NCBI GenBank assembly: GCA_945859605.1
Contig: OX243815.1
Location: 22,494,184 to 22,558,183, forward strand
DNA from: Lumbricus rubellus
Taxonomy: Eukaryota; Annelida; Clitellata; Crassiclitellata; Lumbricidae
Length of the DNA stretch: 64,000 bases
Reading direction: 5' to 3'
Numbering within the stretch: position 1 is the stretch's first letter; each line of letters begins with the position of its first letter. Below the pieces are notes generated by a model. That model did not search any database, was not told the origin of the DNA, and was given only the letters and a program-made list of their open reading frames with translations. Shown here one piece after another: positions 40,971-51,850 of this stretch. The translations under genes were made by a program, and so were the position numbers.

Positions 40971-42153
40971 TAATCTATTGACACCAATCCCTGATATCAT
41001 CCGTTGACTATATAAATGTAAATAAACCTTCCAAATTTCTCAGTAACACACAAACCAGCATCAGGGAGACCAGCACTACCACCGCTATATCAATCTAAGT
41101 CCGCGATAGCTAGGTTATTTCGTTCGTCCTGGTGCCAGGTAGGAAGGATGTCAAGCCGGACAGTTTAGTGCTATGCTGATTACCACATCAGTGATGATGG
41201 ATGAGGCAGTTGTAGATTCAGGAGAAGAGATCAAATCTGGTTTTCAGCAAATGACCTTGAGTTCACAAATTCATTTTTGACCTTTGTTATACAACATTTG
41301 ATGCAGTTGCTAGTTCACTAAGTAAGTCGGTAATTCAAGTATGAACAGCCGAACCTGTTAGGCACAAAGAAAACAAAACCAACCATTGCCATCAAACATT
41401 ATCGATGCTAAACTCAGTTTTCGAGCATTTTAGAATCAATAGACCATGTAGCTTTTACAGTTTAAACAGTTCAGGAAGAATCATTTGTAACCTGTCGGAA
41501 AGACAAAGATCAGAAGTCACGCCAGTGGCTGAGGAAGTAAGGTAACAAGTTTTATTATACAAAGTTAACCGTGATGTGCCACATCTATTCAAAGTGCAAC
41601 TCTGATATAAAAAATAAAAACTTTTCCACGTCTGTAGTCATATTTCAATTATAAAGGTCACCACTCCCACTCAGTTTAGGGGACCATCTAGGCAACATAC
41701 AGCTGCTCATTCCATGTCTCTCTGTTGAACTGCATTATGCAATGTAACTAAATGGTTTTCAAAACTTTAGAATTCACGTGTAGAATCCATCTCACAATCA
41801 CTCCCTCTGTCAGTAAAACAAAATTTAAACTGTGTTTTTGTATAACACTACTTTGAAAAGTTAATTAAACAATAATTTTTAAGTGCTCAAGAACTAGAAT
41901 TGCTCGGAAACTTGGCAATGTTCATTGGCTTCAAACATAGAGAAAGTAAACCTTTATACATAAATTTTACATCCTGACACTTTGCAAGAAAAACTTCTCC
42001 TGTGTTCCAGATAAAATGAATTCCTTAACACCGAGTTCACACGAGTTGTTTCTACGCAAGTGCCGTCATTTATTTGTGCGATTAAAAAACCGGAAGCAGT
42101 CCATGAAGTTCAAACGAAGGCTGGCTAACAAGCGTCACGACTGACTGCAGAAA
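40971..42153. other. NCBP2 3' flank, no other gene recognised
   Basis: Downstream of NCBP2 on the minus strand. TTTATT at 42069-42074 (AATAAA on the minus strand) could be its poly(A) signal, 80 bp past the stop. Confidence 0.4.
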
Positions 42154-42237
42154 TCACTGCACAACAGCCTTCGTCATAACCACCTTGCCATATCCACCAC
42201 GACCTGGATCATAGTCAGCCCTGTACTCATCTCGAAC
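42154..42237 (-). CDS. NCBP2: NCBP2 exon 3 (last)
   Basis: Acceptor TGTTTTAG. Encodes [20 protein letters not shown] and MTKAVVQ, then TGA. RDEYR-x-DYD-x-GRGGYGK is strictly CBP20. Confidence 0.97.
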   Translation of the reverse strand, partial: VRDEYRADYDPGRGGYGKVVMTKAVVQ

Positions 42238-45200
42238 CTAAAACAGAAAACACACAAATAGCATCATAGATGAAGTTTCTGACCTACTACACAGGAACAT
42301 ACCTGTCTAACTAGATCTTTGCATTGCAAATATCTGATACTTTCATTCATTCAATGGATTTATATAGCGACTGTAGAATAATACAAGTTATAAATTTATA
42401 AGCTACTAGCTGAACCCGGCCACGCATTGCTGTGGCTGAAAAGAGGCCTCCCCTCCCCTCCTCCTCCCCCTCCTCCTCCCCCTCCCCACCGTCTTCGTCC
42501 CGCTCCCTCCGCTCCTTTCCTCCGTCACGCCGTGAAGGCCGCTTTGGGGAAAGGCCTCCCTCCCCCGCCCCTCCACTCCCCTTTCCCCCTCGACCTCCAC
42601 CTCCCCTCCCCCTCCGCTCCCTCCCCACCGTCTTCGTCCCGCTCCCTCCGCTCCTTTCCTCCGTCACGCCGTCAAGGCCGCTTTGTGAAATTTTGAATCG
42701 CTTATGACGTCACAGGACGCGACATCATTCATGTTTAGTCTGCTGTCTTTGGAGACATCGTTTGTGAAATGTGGCAGCCGTGTGGGACGTGTTGAATTTG
42801 TAAATGGCGGACGAACGGATTGCAAAGTTCACTTTTTGTGGAAAAGATTGCGTTTTTTCGTGGAAAAGAAATCTAAAGACACGGTGCTATTGGAATGGAA
42901 GGTTTTGGTAAATTTTCACAACAATCGCTGCGTAACTTTCGGCGTGATTGTAACATTAACTATTGGAAAGTTTCATTTTTATTTATATAGATGGTTATGT
43001 GAACGTCATAAATCTAAATTTATATTTTGCATACGTTCATTTTCTCGAGGCAATCCCGCTGTACGCACCCGCACAAAATCACCTAAATCCACTCACTCCT
43101 CCCTGTTTATGTAATATACACCGTGATTCAATAAAAACTAAGCCAAATTGTTTTTCATATATCTCTAATACCTGATAACATATCATGCTAAAATTTCCCA
43201 AATATTTAGAGAATTGGACCAAGAATAGGATTCAAAAATTTCATGATATAAAGTTGAACGGATAGAAATCTATGAATATTTAAACTTCATCTCCAGAAAT
43301 TTCAGTTTTCAGCAAGTCTGTTATGGCGTTCATTGCGGTTTGGATGCTTGCTAGTTCCCAATGCTGGTCTTCCAGGATCCTGGTGTAAAATTAACGGAGT
43401 ATATTATCGCAATGTTCTGCTGTCACAACATCTTCCACCTGTTATCAGAAATGTATAGCCCCAGAAGGCTGTTTTTTTCTCTCAACAGAACAGCGCCAGC
43501 CCGAGGATAATCGACGATGCCGTTACCCAATGCATGGCGCCAGCGCCTACAGGTTTGCGTGCAAGCAGGAGGAGGACATTTTGAGCATATTTTTAAATTA
43601 AATAATGAAACCATGCTGTTGGGGTCATATTGTTAATTCAATTCTCTACATATCTGGAAATTTTTAGAAAGCTTAATCGTCAGGCATTAGAGATAATAAG
43701 GAAACATTTTATTGAATCTGACAGAAAATTGCTTGTAAACTGCAATTTCGGCATATGCAGTTTAAATATTCATATCTTTTTATCCGTTCAACTTTATCTC
43801 ATGAAATTTTGGGATCATATTCTGGGTCCAATTCTCTAAATATTTTGAAACTTTTAGCTTGATATGTTATCAGACATTAGAGATATATGAAAAACAATTT
43901 GGCTTAGTTTTTATTGAATCACGGTGTATAGTGGGCATGGTGGTGTAGTGGGTATGTCTGTTGCATTGCAGCCAGAGTGCGGCAGGTTTGAATCCCACCT
44001 CAAGCCGCCGCGAAGGGACCTTTGGCAAGTCCTTCACTTGCAATTGCTCAGCGCTTCGGCGTGAAACTGCGATTCAGTGTCTGCGCTGTAGTCGGGAGCG
44101 CTTCTGAACAGTAATCTTGAAGGGGCGCTATAACAAGTGCACAATGCACATACATAGTACATGCATATGGACACTGGACAGCCCATAACACGTTATATCT
44201 GAGTTCGCAGTGTAAAGAAGCGCATTATAAAGAGCCCTGGTTACACTAGAAACCAACACTAACTGGCCCTGCTATGCTCTTAAGCTAAGTTTGCCTTTGC
44301 TGACATTTGCTTACATACCTGTCCTCCAGATTTTCCTCGACCAAACTGTCGTCCCTCAATAAATCCTGCATCCCAGTCGGTTCTCACGACTCGGTCATCA
44401 AGCCGTGTCCCGTTGACGTATCGCATGCAGTTCTCGGCATCCTCACGCGTGTAATATTCGACAAAACAGAAACCACAGGGAGTCTTTCTAAATTTGTCGA
44501 GACCCATAATGATTCTTTTGACATCACCGGCACGTGAAAACAGTTCGTGGATTTGTTCTTCAGTTGTGTGAAATGACAAGTTGCCAATGTAGAGTGTGCA
44601 ACTTTTGAGCAAGTGCTTTTCCTGGTCTTTTCGAGTCCCCTAAAGAAAAATTGCCAGAAGTCGCTTGAGTTTAATTTTATAAATATAGCATGCATTCAGT
44701 TTCAGGATTATCAGTTAATTGACACCAATGGCAACAACCACTGAGATCTATTTGAAAGTTATAAAGAAAAATAGTTATCAGCAACTGCATAATTTTAAAG
44801 AAGAAATTTCAGCTGTTGTGAGCAAGTTATAAATAATATGCACTTGTTGCTAATTAAAAGTTAGCCATCACTGTCACCAATGGCTTGCTTACTTTTGAGA
44901 GGCTAAAACAAAGGGTGCGGACGAATTTCAGCCGGATACTCAGAATCGATTCTCACAAAACCTAATGATTTCTAGACACTAAACTATGTGTTATCATCAA
45001 CACTTAATAGATTCATTATGCCATGTAATCAATTTAACTCTGAATAGTTTTCGGGGATCCGCCGCTTTCTATTATAACACTGTTTTTGGGAAATTGGGCT
45101 TTTATGTATTTTCAGCGTTTTCAGGATTCGGGTTGACCCCCTAAAACAAACGAAGTGACTGGCGGACCGCCAGGCGACCGTCCAATTTCAATTACTAGTG

Positions 45201-45714
45201 GACCGCCAGTCACGTGTAACCTGTCCCATGAGTAACGAGTCTTGATTCTTGAATATTGTTACAATGGCGGCAGTTACCGATAGTTTGTTTTATGTCGGAC
45301 AAAAAATTCTAGAAACAAGGAGAAGGGAAACGAGAAACTGAATAAGTAACCAATCGTCAATTAGATGATATATAGTACAAATAGAAGTTTGATTAACGAA
45401 GATAAATTTTGGTGTAAATAGAATTTGATAATCGTGTCAACAGCGGTCCCAAATTATACCACTCATCCCAACATGCAAAGCGTTAGGTTCGGTTAGGGCT
45501 CAGGTTAGGCGTCGTGAGGGTCGGTTATGGTTAGTTTTAGGGTTAGTGCAGTCATTCTGCTGAAATTGAAGCTGAACTGATGAACAATCGTCGATACGTC
45601 GCGCTCTAATTTTAAAACTTTAACTGTTAGACTTACTTTATAATGCTGGTCTCTATACGCGCCGAGTTCCGCAGAATCCGAATGTCTCTTTCTTTTTCGG
45701 CTATTTGAATCCAT
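42154..45714 (-). CDS. NCBP2: NCBP2, nuclear cap-binding protein subunit 2 (CBP20)
   Basis: Three exons (45637-45714, 44320-44640, 42154-42237) join into 160 residues; human CBP20 has 156. It binds the 7-methylguanosine cap of nuclear RNA together with CBP80 and acts in splicing, export and pioneer translation. One RRM is present: RNP2 [12 protein letters not shown]1 CGFCFVEY. The cap-stacking tyrosines fall at the same numbers as in human, Tyr20 (GAYRDQHYK) and Tyr43 (CTLYIG). The cap-binding tail [48 protein letters not shown] is intact. Donors GTAAGT and GTATGT, both introns phase 0. The N-terminal SRKRKRH stretch is more basic than in vertebrates. Intron 2 contains a Helitron, a Tc1-like element and a SINE. 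The 5' end faces the PAK gene. Confidence 0.97.
42406..42991 (-). mobile_element. non-autonomous Helitron, 586 bp, in NCBP2 intron 2
   Basis: On the minus strand it begins TCTATATAAATAAAAATG directly after an A and ends with a hairpin-bearing stretch (GCCACAGCAATGCGTGGC, then CGGGTTCAG) and CTAG followed by T. The inside carries a roughly 115-bp duplicated pyrimidine-rich block (CCACCGTCTTCGTCCCGCTC and CCGTCACGCCGT in both halves). The Pro/Ser- and Gly/Arg-rich frames come from that array. Confidence 0.85.
43119..43926. mobile_element. deleted Tc1/mariner (IS630) element, 808 bp
   Basis: Terminal inverted repeats of about 170 bp begin CACCGTGATTCAATAAAAAC on both sides and are flanked by TA, the target of this superfamily. 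A third, diverged copy of the inner repeat lies at about 43617-43720. The middle keeps transposase scraps on the + strand: [19 protein letters not shown] at about 43393-43455, [19 protein letters not shown], and [20 protein letters not shown] at about 43530-43595. Stops and a deletion between QQNSASPR and IIDDAV show it cannot encode transposase. Confidence 0.88.
43929..44160 (+). mobile_element. tRNA-derived SINE, plus copy in NCBP2 intron 2
   Basis: TAGTGGGCATGGTGGTGTAG head, B box GGTTTGAATCC, body blocks as in the other copies, ends near GCACATACATAG. It starts within two bases of the right end of the Tc1-like element. Confidence 0.88.
44320..44640 (-). CDS. NCBP2: NCBP2 exon 2 (RRM)
   Basis: Acceptor TTCTTTAG, donor GTATGT. 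Encodes [20 protein letters not shown] through GRGKSGGQ, 107 codons covering the whole RRM. Confidence 0.97.
45155..45213. repeat. 59-bp hairpin-forming sequence
   Basis: GTGACTGGCGGACC at the left is matched by its inverted complement GGACCGCCAGTCAC at the right (one mismatch), in NCBP2 intron 1. A second GGCGG-ACC-GCC palindrome lies inside the left arm. It may be a tiny inverted-repeat element. Confidence 0.6.
45340..45565. repeat. dispersed TTAGGG-containing repeat
   Basis: Contains GGCGTCGTGAGGGTCGGTTA, then GGTTAGTTTTAGGGTTAGTG, preceded by an AAATAGAAGTTTGATTAACG block. The same core occurs at about 29991-30130 and, reversed and amplified, at 29336-29585. Confidence 0.6.
45637..45714 (-). 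CDS. NCBP2: NCBP2 exon 1
   Basis: Starts at ATG 45714 and encodes [20 protein letters not shown] then RDQHYK, ending at a GTAAGT donor. Tyr20 is a cap-stacking residue. The frame continues into the intron but the donor is strong. Confidence 0.95.
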
Positions 45715-45807
45715 TTAATTAAGTCTCTGTAGGTAAATTTAATTTGAGTCTATAAAACAATATAAAACACACGGGCACAAGTAATTAATCAAATCAAACA
45801 AATTAGT

Positions 45808-45857
45808 GGCCTTATATTTCTCATCTCATCTCCAAAGCCGCCATACTTGTCCGCCAT
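45808..45857 (-). other. upstream ATG / short ORF before NCBP2
   Basis: ATGGCGGACAAGTATGGCGG starts at 45857 on the minus strand and stays open for about 22 codons. It sits about 140 bp upstream of the NCBP2 start. It may be an upstream ORF, and the ATGGCGG motifs also resemble YY1-type promoter sites. Confidence 0.25.
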
Positions 45858-46639
45858 AGAGCTAAGAAATTGTGATATGAAACAAGTCACAATATAACGA
45901 TACTTTCCTGCTTTTTGTATAGCGCTTTCATTTTGGCAAATATAATAATTATGCGAACAGTTTCAAACCTCTTGCTACATTCAAATGAAATTTTTTGCTC
46001 TCAAAAAACATGTGCAATGTTCAAAGCAGAGAAAGTGCGGAAACAATAGGCACTCTAGTCGTAAGCAATCTTGGCCAAGAGGCTATAGTCCATGTCGAGT
46101 CTCGGAGTCAGTCGACGAAGTCAATCTAGTCGATCGTTGGTCGAGCCAAGTCGATAGATCGATCGTGGCACACGACTGTGACGACTCGATCGACTACAAA
46201 TAGGGGTATTATACCTGAGGTCGCGAACCTTGTTTCCGTCTTCTTGCTCTGGCGACGCCACTGCCAGCTGTGTGTTCGTTATAGAGATATGGATATAATA
46301 TGCAGCCTATCTGGAGTTCTGAACATAGGGCTATAGGAAGTAGCCCATATGCCTATAGGCTGCATTATTTGTTAGGAGCACCGCTCTATAATTGGGACTC
46401 CCAATTATATAGGGAGCTAGGTCTATGTTTTTAATTTTGAGTGAAAAGACGAAAAAAGTCATCAGATTGTCACTTATAGCCTAATGTCTACGTAGCCTAC
46501 CTGCAGTCTATAATATTATTACCTAGGCTTAAGTTATAGGCAGCAGGCTCAGTAGCCTATTCCAAAAAAGCAGGCCGGTAGAAAACATCTAGTCACATAA
46601 TTATAGCAACAGTTATGCAAAGTGAAGTGATGTCCTTTG

Positions 46640-46912
46640 AGCGCGACCACAGCGAGCGGCGCAATGATCAGCTTAGTTCTAGGGGAATCTAGGCAGTACG
46701 CCTCAGGTGAGACGCCTCGCCAAGTGCCCGTATGTGTAGCGGTCCTCGTCCGCAGGACTGGTGCGCGGCTAGAGCCCGGATGTTAGATGTCAGTTGAATG
46801 GGTGCGACGTAAAGGACGGACTATTTACGGCGTGTCGTATCGTAACGGGCGCCTCATGGGCGTGTTTTCGCCAGGTTTAAAAGTCCTTCGTTTATTTTCA
46901 TTTTAAGGTGAG
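46640..46912 (+). promoter_or_regulatory. possible PAK promoter and non-coding first exon
   Basis: CpG-richer than its surroundings (many CG, GCGC). It ends TTTCATTTTAAG followed by GTGAGT, a good donor. As it lies upstream of PAK and head to head with NCBP2, a 5' UTR exon is plausible. No direct proof. Confidence 0.3.
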
Positions 46913-47454
46913 TTTTGATGTTTTAAAGATTGTCGGGTGTTGTAGATCTACGACCGATCAGATCGCGTATATCTATACCGATCAATGGATGGTCTGTACA
47001 CCTGGATGTGTGTGCTATTTGAGCGATTTGTATTTTTAGCTTGTGTGTAAATAGGCCGAATTATAGGCTACATGTAGGCCTAACTTAAATATTGGGAGGG
47101 GCATTGCAGGCATAAGCGTACGTGCATGAATTTCGTAAAACTAAATCGATCTCTGATCTGATATAATGGCTGATCGATAACAAAGCTCGAGTAAAGTCCT
47201 GGGTTTTTAGTGGATCGATATTAGACAACCACCCAGAGTTCCCAGACAATGCAGGAGACTGAATCGTGTGACGATCGGCTTTGTTGTTTATTGTTGGCTA
47301 TCTATGTTGGCACATTTGGCTTTGTGGGGATTTTTCGTAAATTGGTCCCTGGGAGCGATCACAGTTAACGGCAGGAATGTTGTGACATTTTCAAACAGTC
47401 TGAAAAACGTAGTAGGCCTAACCTTTGTTTGATGATTTGACACACAAACGAAGT

Positions 47455-47645
47455 AGATTGTATTGTATTGTATCTGACCATTTATAAAGCGCTTCTCGCA
47501 GCAAAAACCTCTCAGAAGCGCTCCCAGTGCATGCAACCTCGAGAGAAGAGGGAGGCCTCGCTTTAAGGCGAGAGAAAGATGAGGAAAGACTGTCAGAGGG
47601 GATAACAGAGTGAACTGATGGTGGAAGTCTATTCCATAAGGACTT
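47455..47645 (-). mobile_element. short retroelement with (ATACA)n tail
   Basis: On the minus strand: GGGAGCGCTTCTGAGAGG, GAGAAGCGCTTTATAAATGG, then an (ATACA)n tail at 47458-47474. It is related to the fragment at 13321-13426. Confidence 0.5.
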
Positions 47646-48079
47646 CTACTTCTTACATTCATTAATCTCAAATCATTAGGCCTGTAGGGCCTGCAAAGGA
47701 TATGAAACCCTCATTGAATTCTCTTTGAAGCATCAAACGACAGTCACAGTTGTGGCAGGGACTTTGGGGATGTGTAACGTGGAAACAATGCTTGCACATT
47801 CATCAGTCTGTACATCCCAGATCTATCCTTTCACGCTCTTTGTAACTTGTTGGCCATCCAACACCAATTAAATTATCCAGTCTGTCTATCATCGATGATT
47901 GAGATATATAGATGCGATATGACATCAAATCAAATTAAAATGATTTGGTTCAAAACTCAACCGTTGCATACCATCGCATATTTCCCGTTTAAAAAATCAC
48001 ATTCTTAGGCTCTTTTAGTCTATATCTTCTATAATTTTATTAGCCTCTTTCATATTTTCATGTTGGCTCTTATTCCTCA

Positions 48080-48300
48080 TTTCCCCAAGCACAAACTGCT
48101 CTTAGACAAACACCGTGCTTTCTCTGTTATTGACCCCATGGTATGGAATGGGCTTCCACTGTCTATACGCCTTACACTTCGGGTTTGATCAGATGTGTTT
48201 TTATCAGAGCCTTAGAACAGTACTTTTCAGCCGAGGTTGGGTCGAGAGCGCTCCTAAGTATTAACCTTGAAGGAGAGGAGCTATATAAATCTCCATGATG
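48080..48300 (+). pseudogene. LINE C-terminal remnant and SINE-like tail
   Basis: The frame reads KLLLDKHRAFSVIDPMVWNG then LPLSIR, the familiar AFSV-x-x-P-x-x-WN-x-LP-x-x-IR block of CR1/L2-like ORF2 C-termini, broken by a stop. It runs into GAGAGCGCTCCTAAGTATTA, GGAGCTATATAAATC, like the SINE 3' end. Some SINEs share tails with partner LINEs. Confidence 0.6.
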
Positions 48301-48311
48301 AATATTAATAT

Positions 48312-48442
48312 GCATAGGCATCCATCCAATCATCGTTCAATCCATTCATTCGTTCATTCAGCCATCTATCCACCATACATCCACCCATCCACCATTCATC
48401 CGTCCACCATCCATCCACCATCCATCCACCATCTATCCATCC
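48312..48442. repeat. CATC/CCATCCAC repeat
   Basis: Imperfect CATCCATCCACC, TCATTCATTC units immediately after the LINE/SINE tail. It may have begun as the element's tail. Confidence 0.85.
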
Positions 48443-49735
48443 ATCCATCGATCATCTGCTTAAATTCTTTCCATTCATCATGATATGTATAATGTATATG
48501 CACTGAGTGGACAATGGTATACAATTACAGCACTTGCTCCATCCATCTGATTTGTCTGCCAAATTCTTGTTGCTTGGTTTTCAATGATTTTTCATAAATA
48601 TTGTGTCACATCACTTGCTAATCATTTGCTGATTATCATTTGTGCACAGTTGACTCTCAGATTTGCATTTCATTTGGCAGTTTGTCATTTCTTTCATCTT
48701 TGCAACGGTTTATTTACCACCGCCGTTGAGGAGGTGCAGTCTTAAGTGGACTGCAAATAAGCTCCTACCCGTCCCATCTACAACTGAATTTTTGATCCAT
48801 GGCACAGTGGTGGTGCTACCATAGGTCATGGCAGGCCACTTGACCTGCCTATTTTACTCTTGACCTAAAATTATGACGTGCCTAACATTCTTGGAATTTT
48901 TAATACCTGCTTTACATTTAATTTCTTTCGACCTGCTGAATAACTACCATGGCCCTGATGCAACCTGGTGAAATTGCATGAAATTGTCCTCATTGCATAG
49001 GCAGTGCAGAGCAGCTCATACAGTTAAAAATGGTTCAAACCTTTACATCTTGGTGTCTCATTTATTGGTTGGAGTCACCTAGATTACTGCAATGGCCTCT
49101 TCCATTGCCATCTTTGTTTATAGGGTCAGTCAGCCTCAAGAATCTCATCCTTCAAGTGATAACTTAAAACTTTCTATATATCATGAATCCATCCATGGAT
49201 TCCTTGGCTTCAAACATTGGTTGGCATCCATCTCTCAACTGACTATGCCTCTGATTAAAACTGTATTGATGTTGGCCTAGATGACCTACTCTTCCTACAA
49301 TGATCATTCATCCATTTAATGTTTCTTTGCTTTCCAGCATTTTACTCTGAGATCAAGTTGTCATAGTTACTAAAAAATATTTGAACAAGAATTTATTTTT
49401 TGTCGCTGCCTACAAAAACTGAACAATTATGTTCTGCATGTTCTGACCATTTTTCAAAAATATAAAATACACACTGGTGCAAAACACTTACGAATATGGC
49501 AGAATATCGCTATGAATAAAGCTTCGTACGTGCACTGCATTTGTTAATTGTAGTTGAACCTTAATTCAAGTTTTCTTTTTTACTAACAGCATAAATTTTG
49601 GTCACATGAATAATTTAATATGATAGCTCGGTGCTATGTCTTGATGATAAGACAAAATGGTGAATGGTAGACAACAGGTGGCAGCACTGTTGTGGAAAAG
49701 ATTGGGCTTCATAGCACTTTGTATTATACTCTTAT
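48443..49735. other. no gene recognised
   Basis: Likely part of the PAK 5' region or intron. No exon is visible. Confidence 0.4.
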
Positions 49736-50178
49736 CAAAGATATTAGAGTCGTAGACTAAGATGTGACACCTCCTATTTCCGCTGTATATTTGGTCTGGG
49801 TGGTGGTCAAAGCACACAAACCGTGGCGCCACGTTGTGACGGGGTTGATGGCTCCTAGCAACCGCCCTAGTAACCATAGACGCCATGGGCAAAATGGATA
49901 AATATATACGCCAACGATTAGACAATTGCAGCCTCCGTAAACTAACATAACTATTTAAACTGCACATTAAATATGATGAGTAATAATAACTGTTATATAC
50001 TAATGTATTTTATTAGAAGGTTTATGTTTAAAACGAGCGACTCTTACAAGCATCTGGACAATGCTATTTCGTACTATTTATAGCGCTAGAAACCCATCAC
50101 AAGGTAGGTGAGGCGACCATTAAGGTACATTATGATACATTATGTGGCGCATCTTAGTCTACGACTCTAATATCTTTG
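49736..50178. mobile_element. 443-bp inverted-repeat element with 7-bp TSD
   Basis: Perfect inverted ends beginning CAAAGATATTAGAGTCGTAG and continuing for 29 bp (ACTAAGATG), flanked by CTCTTAT on both sides (49729-49735 and 50179-50185). It codes for nothing. The superfamily is not clear. Confidence 0.85.
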
Positions 50179-50690
50179 CTCTTATAGGCTTGACAGCTTT
50201 GATTGATTGCAACTCACCACCTGAGTAATAAGATGACCTACATGTTTGTTATTGGATGATTGATTGATTGATGGTGCATGAGACTACAGGTATCATTACC
50301 ATAAGAATTATGTCAACGTGTTGAAAGTAGACTTTTGTGGAGTAGGCTATAACATTGCAGCTTGGTTGAAGTTATTTGATCAGCCCATTTTTCTGATGTT
50401 AGCATGATTCAAGATAATTATGATGGATAGATGAGCAGGGATTTATCTGTTGACCAATTTATAATGATAGACTTGTATTTGCAGATATGTTCAATAAATC
50501 AAATTTATTATGGCCATTGTTACCCTGTTGGATATCTAAAGTATAATATTATGGTAGTTTCAACTCCTAAGTTCTATCAATTGTGTAGTAAAATATTCAT
50601 TGTTGTGAAATCTGAAATTTAAAATTACTTCTAGGTACAAACAATACAATAATATTCGTGAATTTGGTAGAAATCATTGGTAGTCACCCA

Positions 50691-50709
50691 GTGGGGGGGG
50701 GGGGGGGGG
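50691..50709. repeat. poly-G run
   Basis: Nineteen G in a row, a likely assembly or sequencing trouble spot and a potential quadruplex. Confidence 0.9.
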
Positions 50710-50973
50710 ATATATTAATCCATAGATGAGATGTGATGTGTTTCCTTAAACAGAAAAGTATCTCATAGACAGTGCCATATTACGAATTAATGGGTTTTCA
50801 TGAAGAGCAGATTGCACGGCTGATTGGTTTGTAGCAGTATTATTCTGTACAGTGTACAACTGTACATTATGTCAAATGTATAATTCAAATGGGTTAAATG
50901 TTCACTGTATTATTGTCCAGTCTTTTGTCTTCACTGATTTGCATTGAAGTTGCTGGCATTGAGTAATTGATGT

Positions 50974-51413
50974 AAGGCCTAAAAAAGTGTTGTGTTTCCG
51001 GTAACAGAGCTAAAAAAAATTGGGTAGGTAGGTCGGAAAATATTTTTATTTTGGTAAAATATTTTTATGCAGTGACTATCCGAAAAAGTATACCCCACTA
51101 GTCTTTTTTGCACGCTGAAACAAAGTACGTATTCTAAGCAAGTATAAACTGCCTATTTCCCGACTGTCTGCACCTAAAACTGCTCTAGAAACAGTACTAT
51201 TAATTTCATTTTGTTGACGTCTCTTATGTTGTGTCAATACAAATGTAAAAAAAAATTTTAAAAAAAAATTTAAATTTAAAAAAAAAATTTGAATTTTTTT
51301 TAAAAATTATTTTTTTTTAAAATTATTTTTTTTTACAAAAATATTTGAGTCGCGGCCGTAAAAATGGGTCGGTCGGGTTACCGGAAACACAACAATTTTT
51401 TTACGCCTAACAT
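50974..51413. mobile_element. inverted-repeat element with AT-rich core
   Basis: Left AGGCCTAAAAAAGTGTTGTG then TTTCCGGTAAC; right, inverted, TTAGGCGTAAAAAAATTGTTG, TGTTTCCGGTAACC. The core (51243-51345) is nearly pure A/T with self-complementary AAATTT runs. The exact borders and target duplication are uncertain. Confidence 0.7.
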
Positions 51414-51756
51414 GAAGAGGAATGGCCTTTAATGGTATGAATTCTTTGGTTTGACAAACAGAAAGTTTGAAGAAGAGCTTCGCATTTGGTTTAAGTTCTT
51501 ACTCAGATGGACCAGGTCACCCGTGACCCGATTAACAGGATAGGTATCAAAACAATTCCGGCTGGAAAGGGTTAAATTCTTACTCAGATGGGGTTTGGGC
51601 TCCATTGTTTCAGTTCAGATGTTTTGTACATACAAATGCACAACCTGTGGACCTTGAACTGATATTTTGCCACTTTCAGTTATTGCACTGTTTTAGAGAT
51701 ATGTTCCGACCCCTTCGAGGTCCTCTAACCTTCTGTATGGATTTTAATTTCCAGTT

Positions 51757-51850
51757 GCATACATAAATAATTGCATGTATACATAAGTAGTTGCATGTAT
51801 ACATAAATAGTTGCATACATAAATAGTTGCATACATAAATAGTTGCATGT
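51757..51850. repeat. 16-20 bp tandem repeat (TAGTTGCATACATAAA)
   Basis: About five units of GTTGCATACATAAATA, some with an extra TGTA step. Confidence 0.85.

Noticed and set aside
42427..42707. Pro/Ser-rich protein in NCBP2 intron 2
   Set aside because: Pyrimidine array inside a Helitron.
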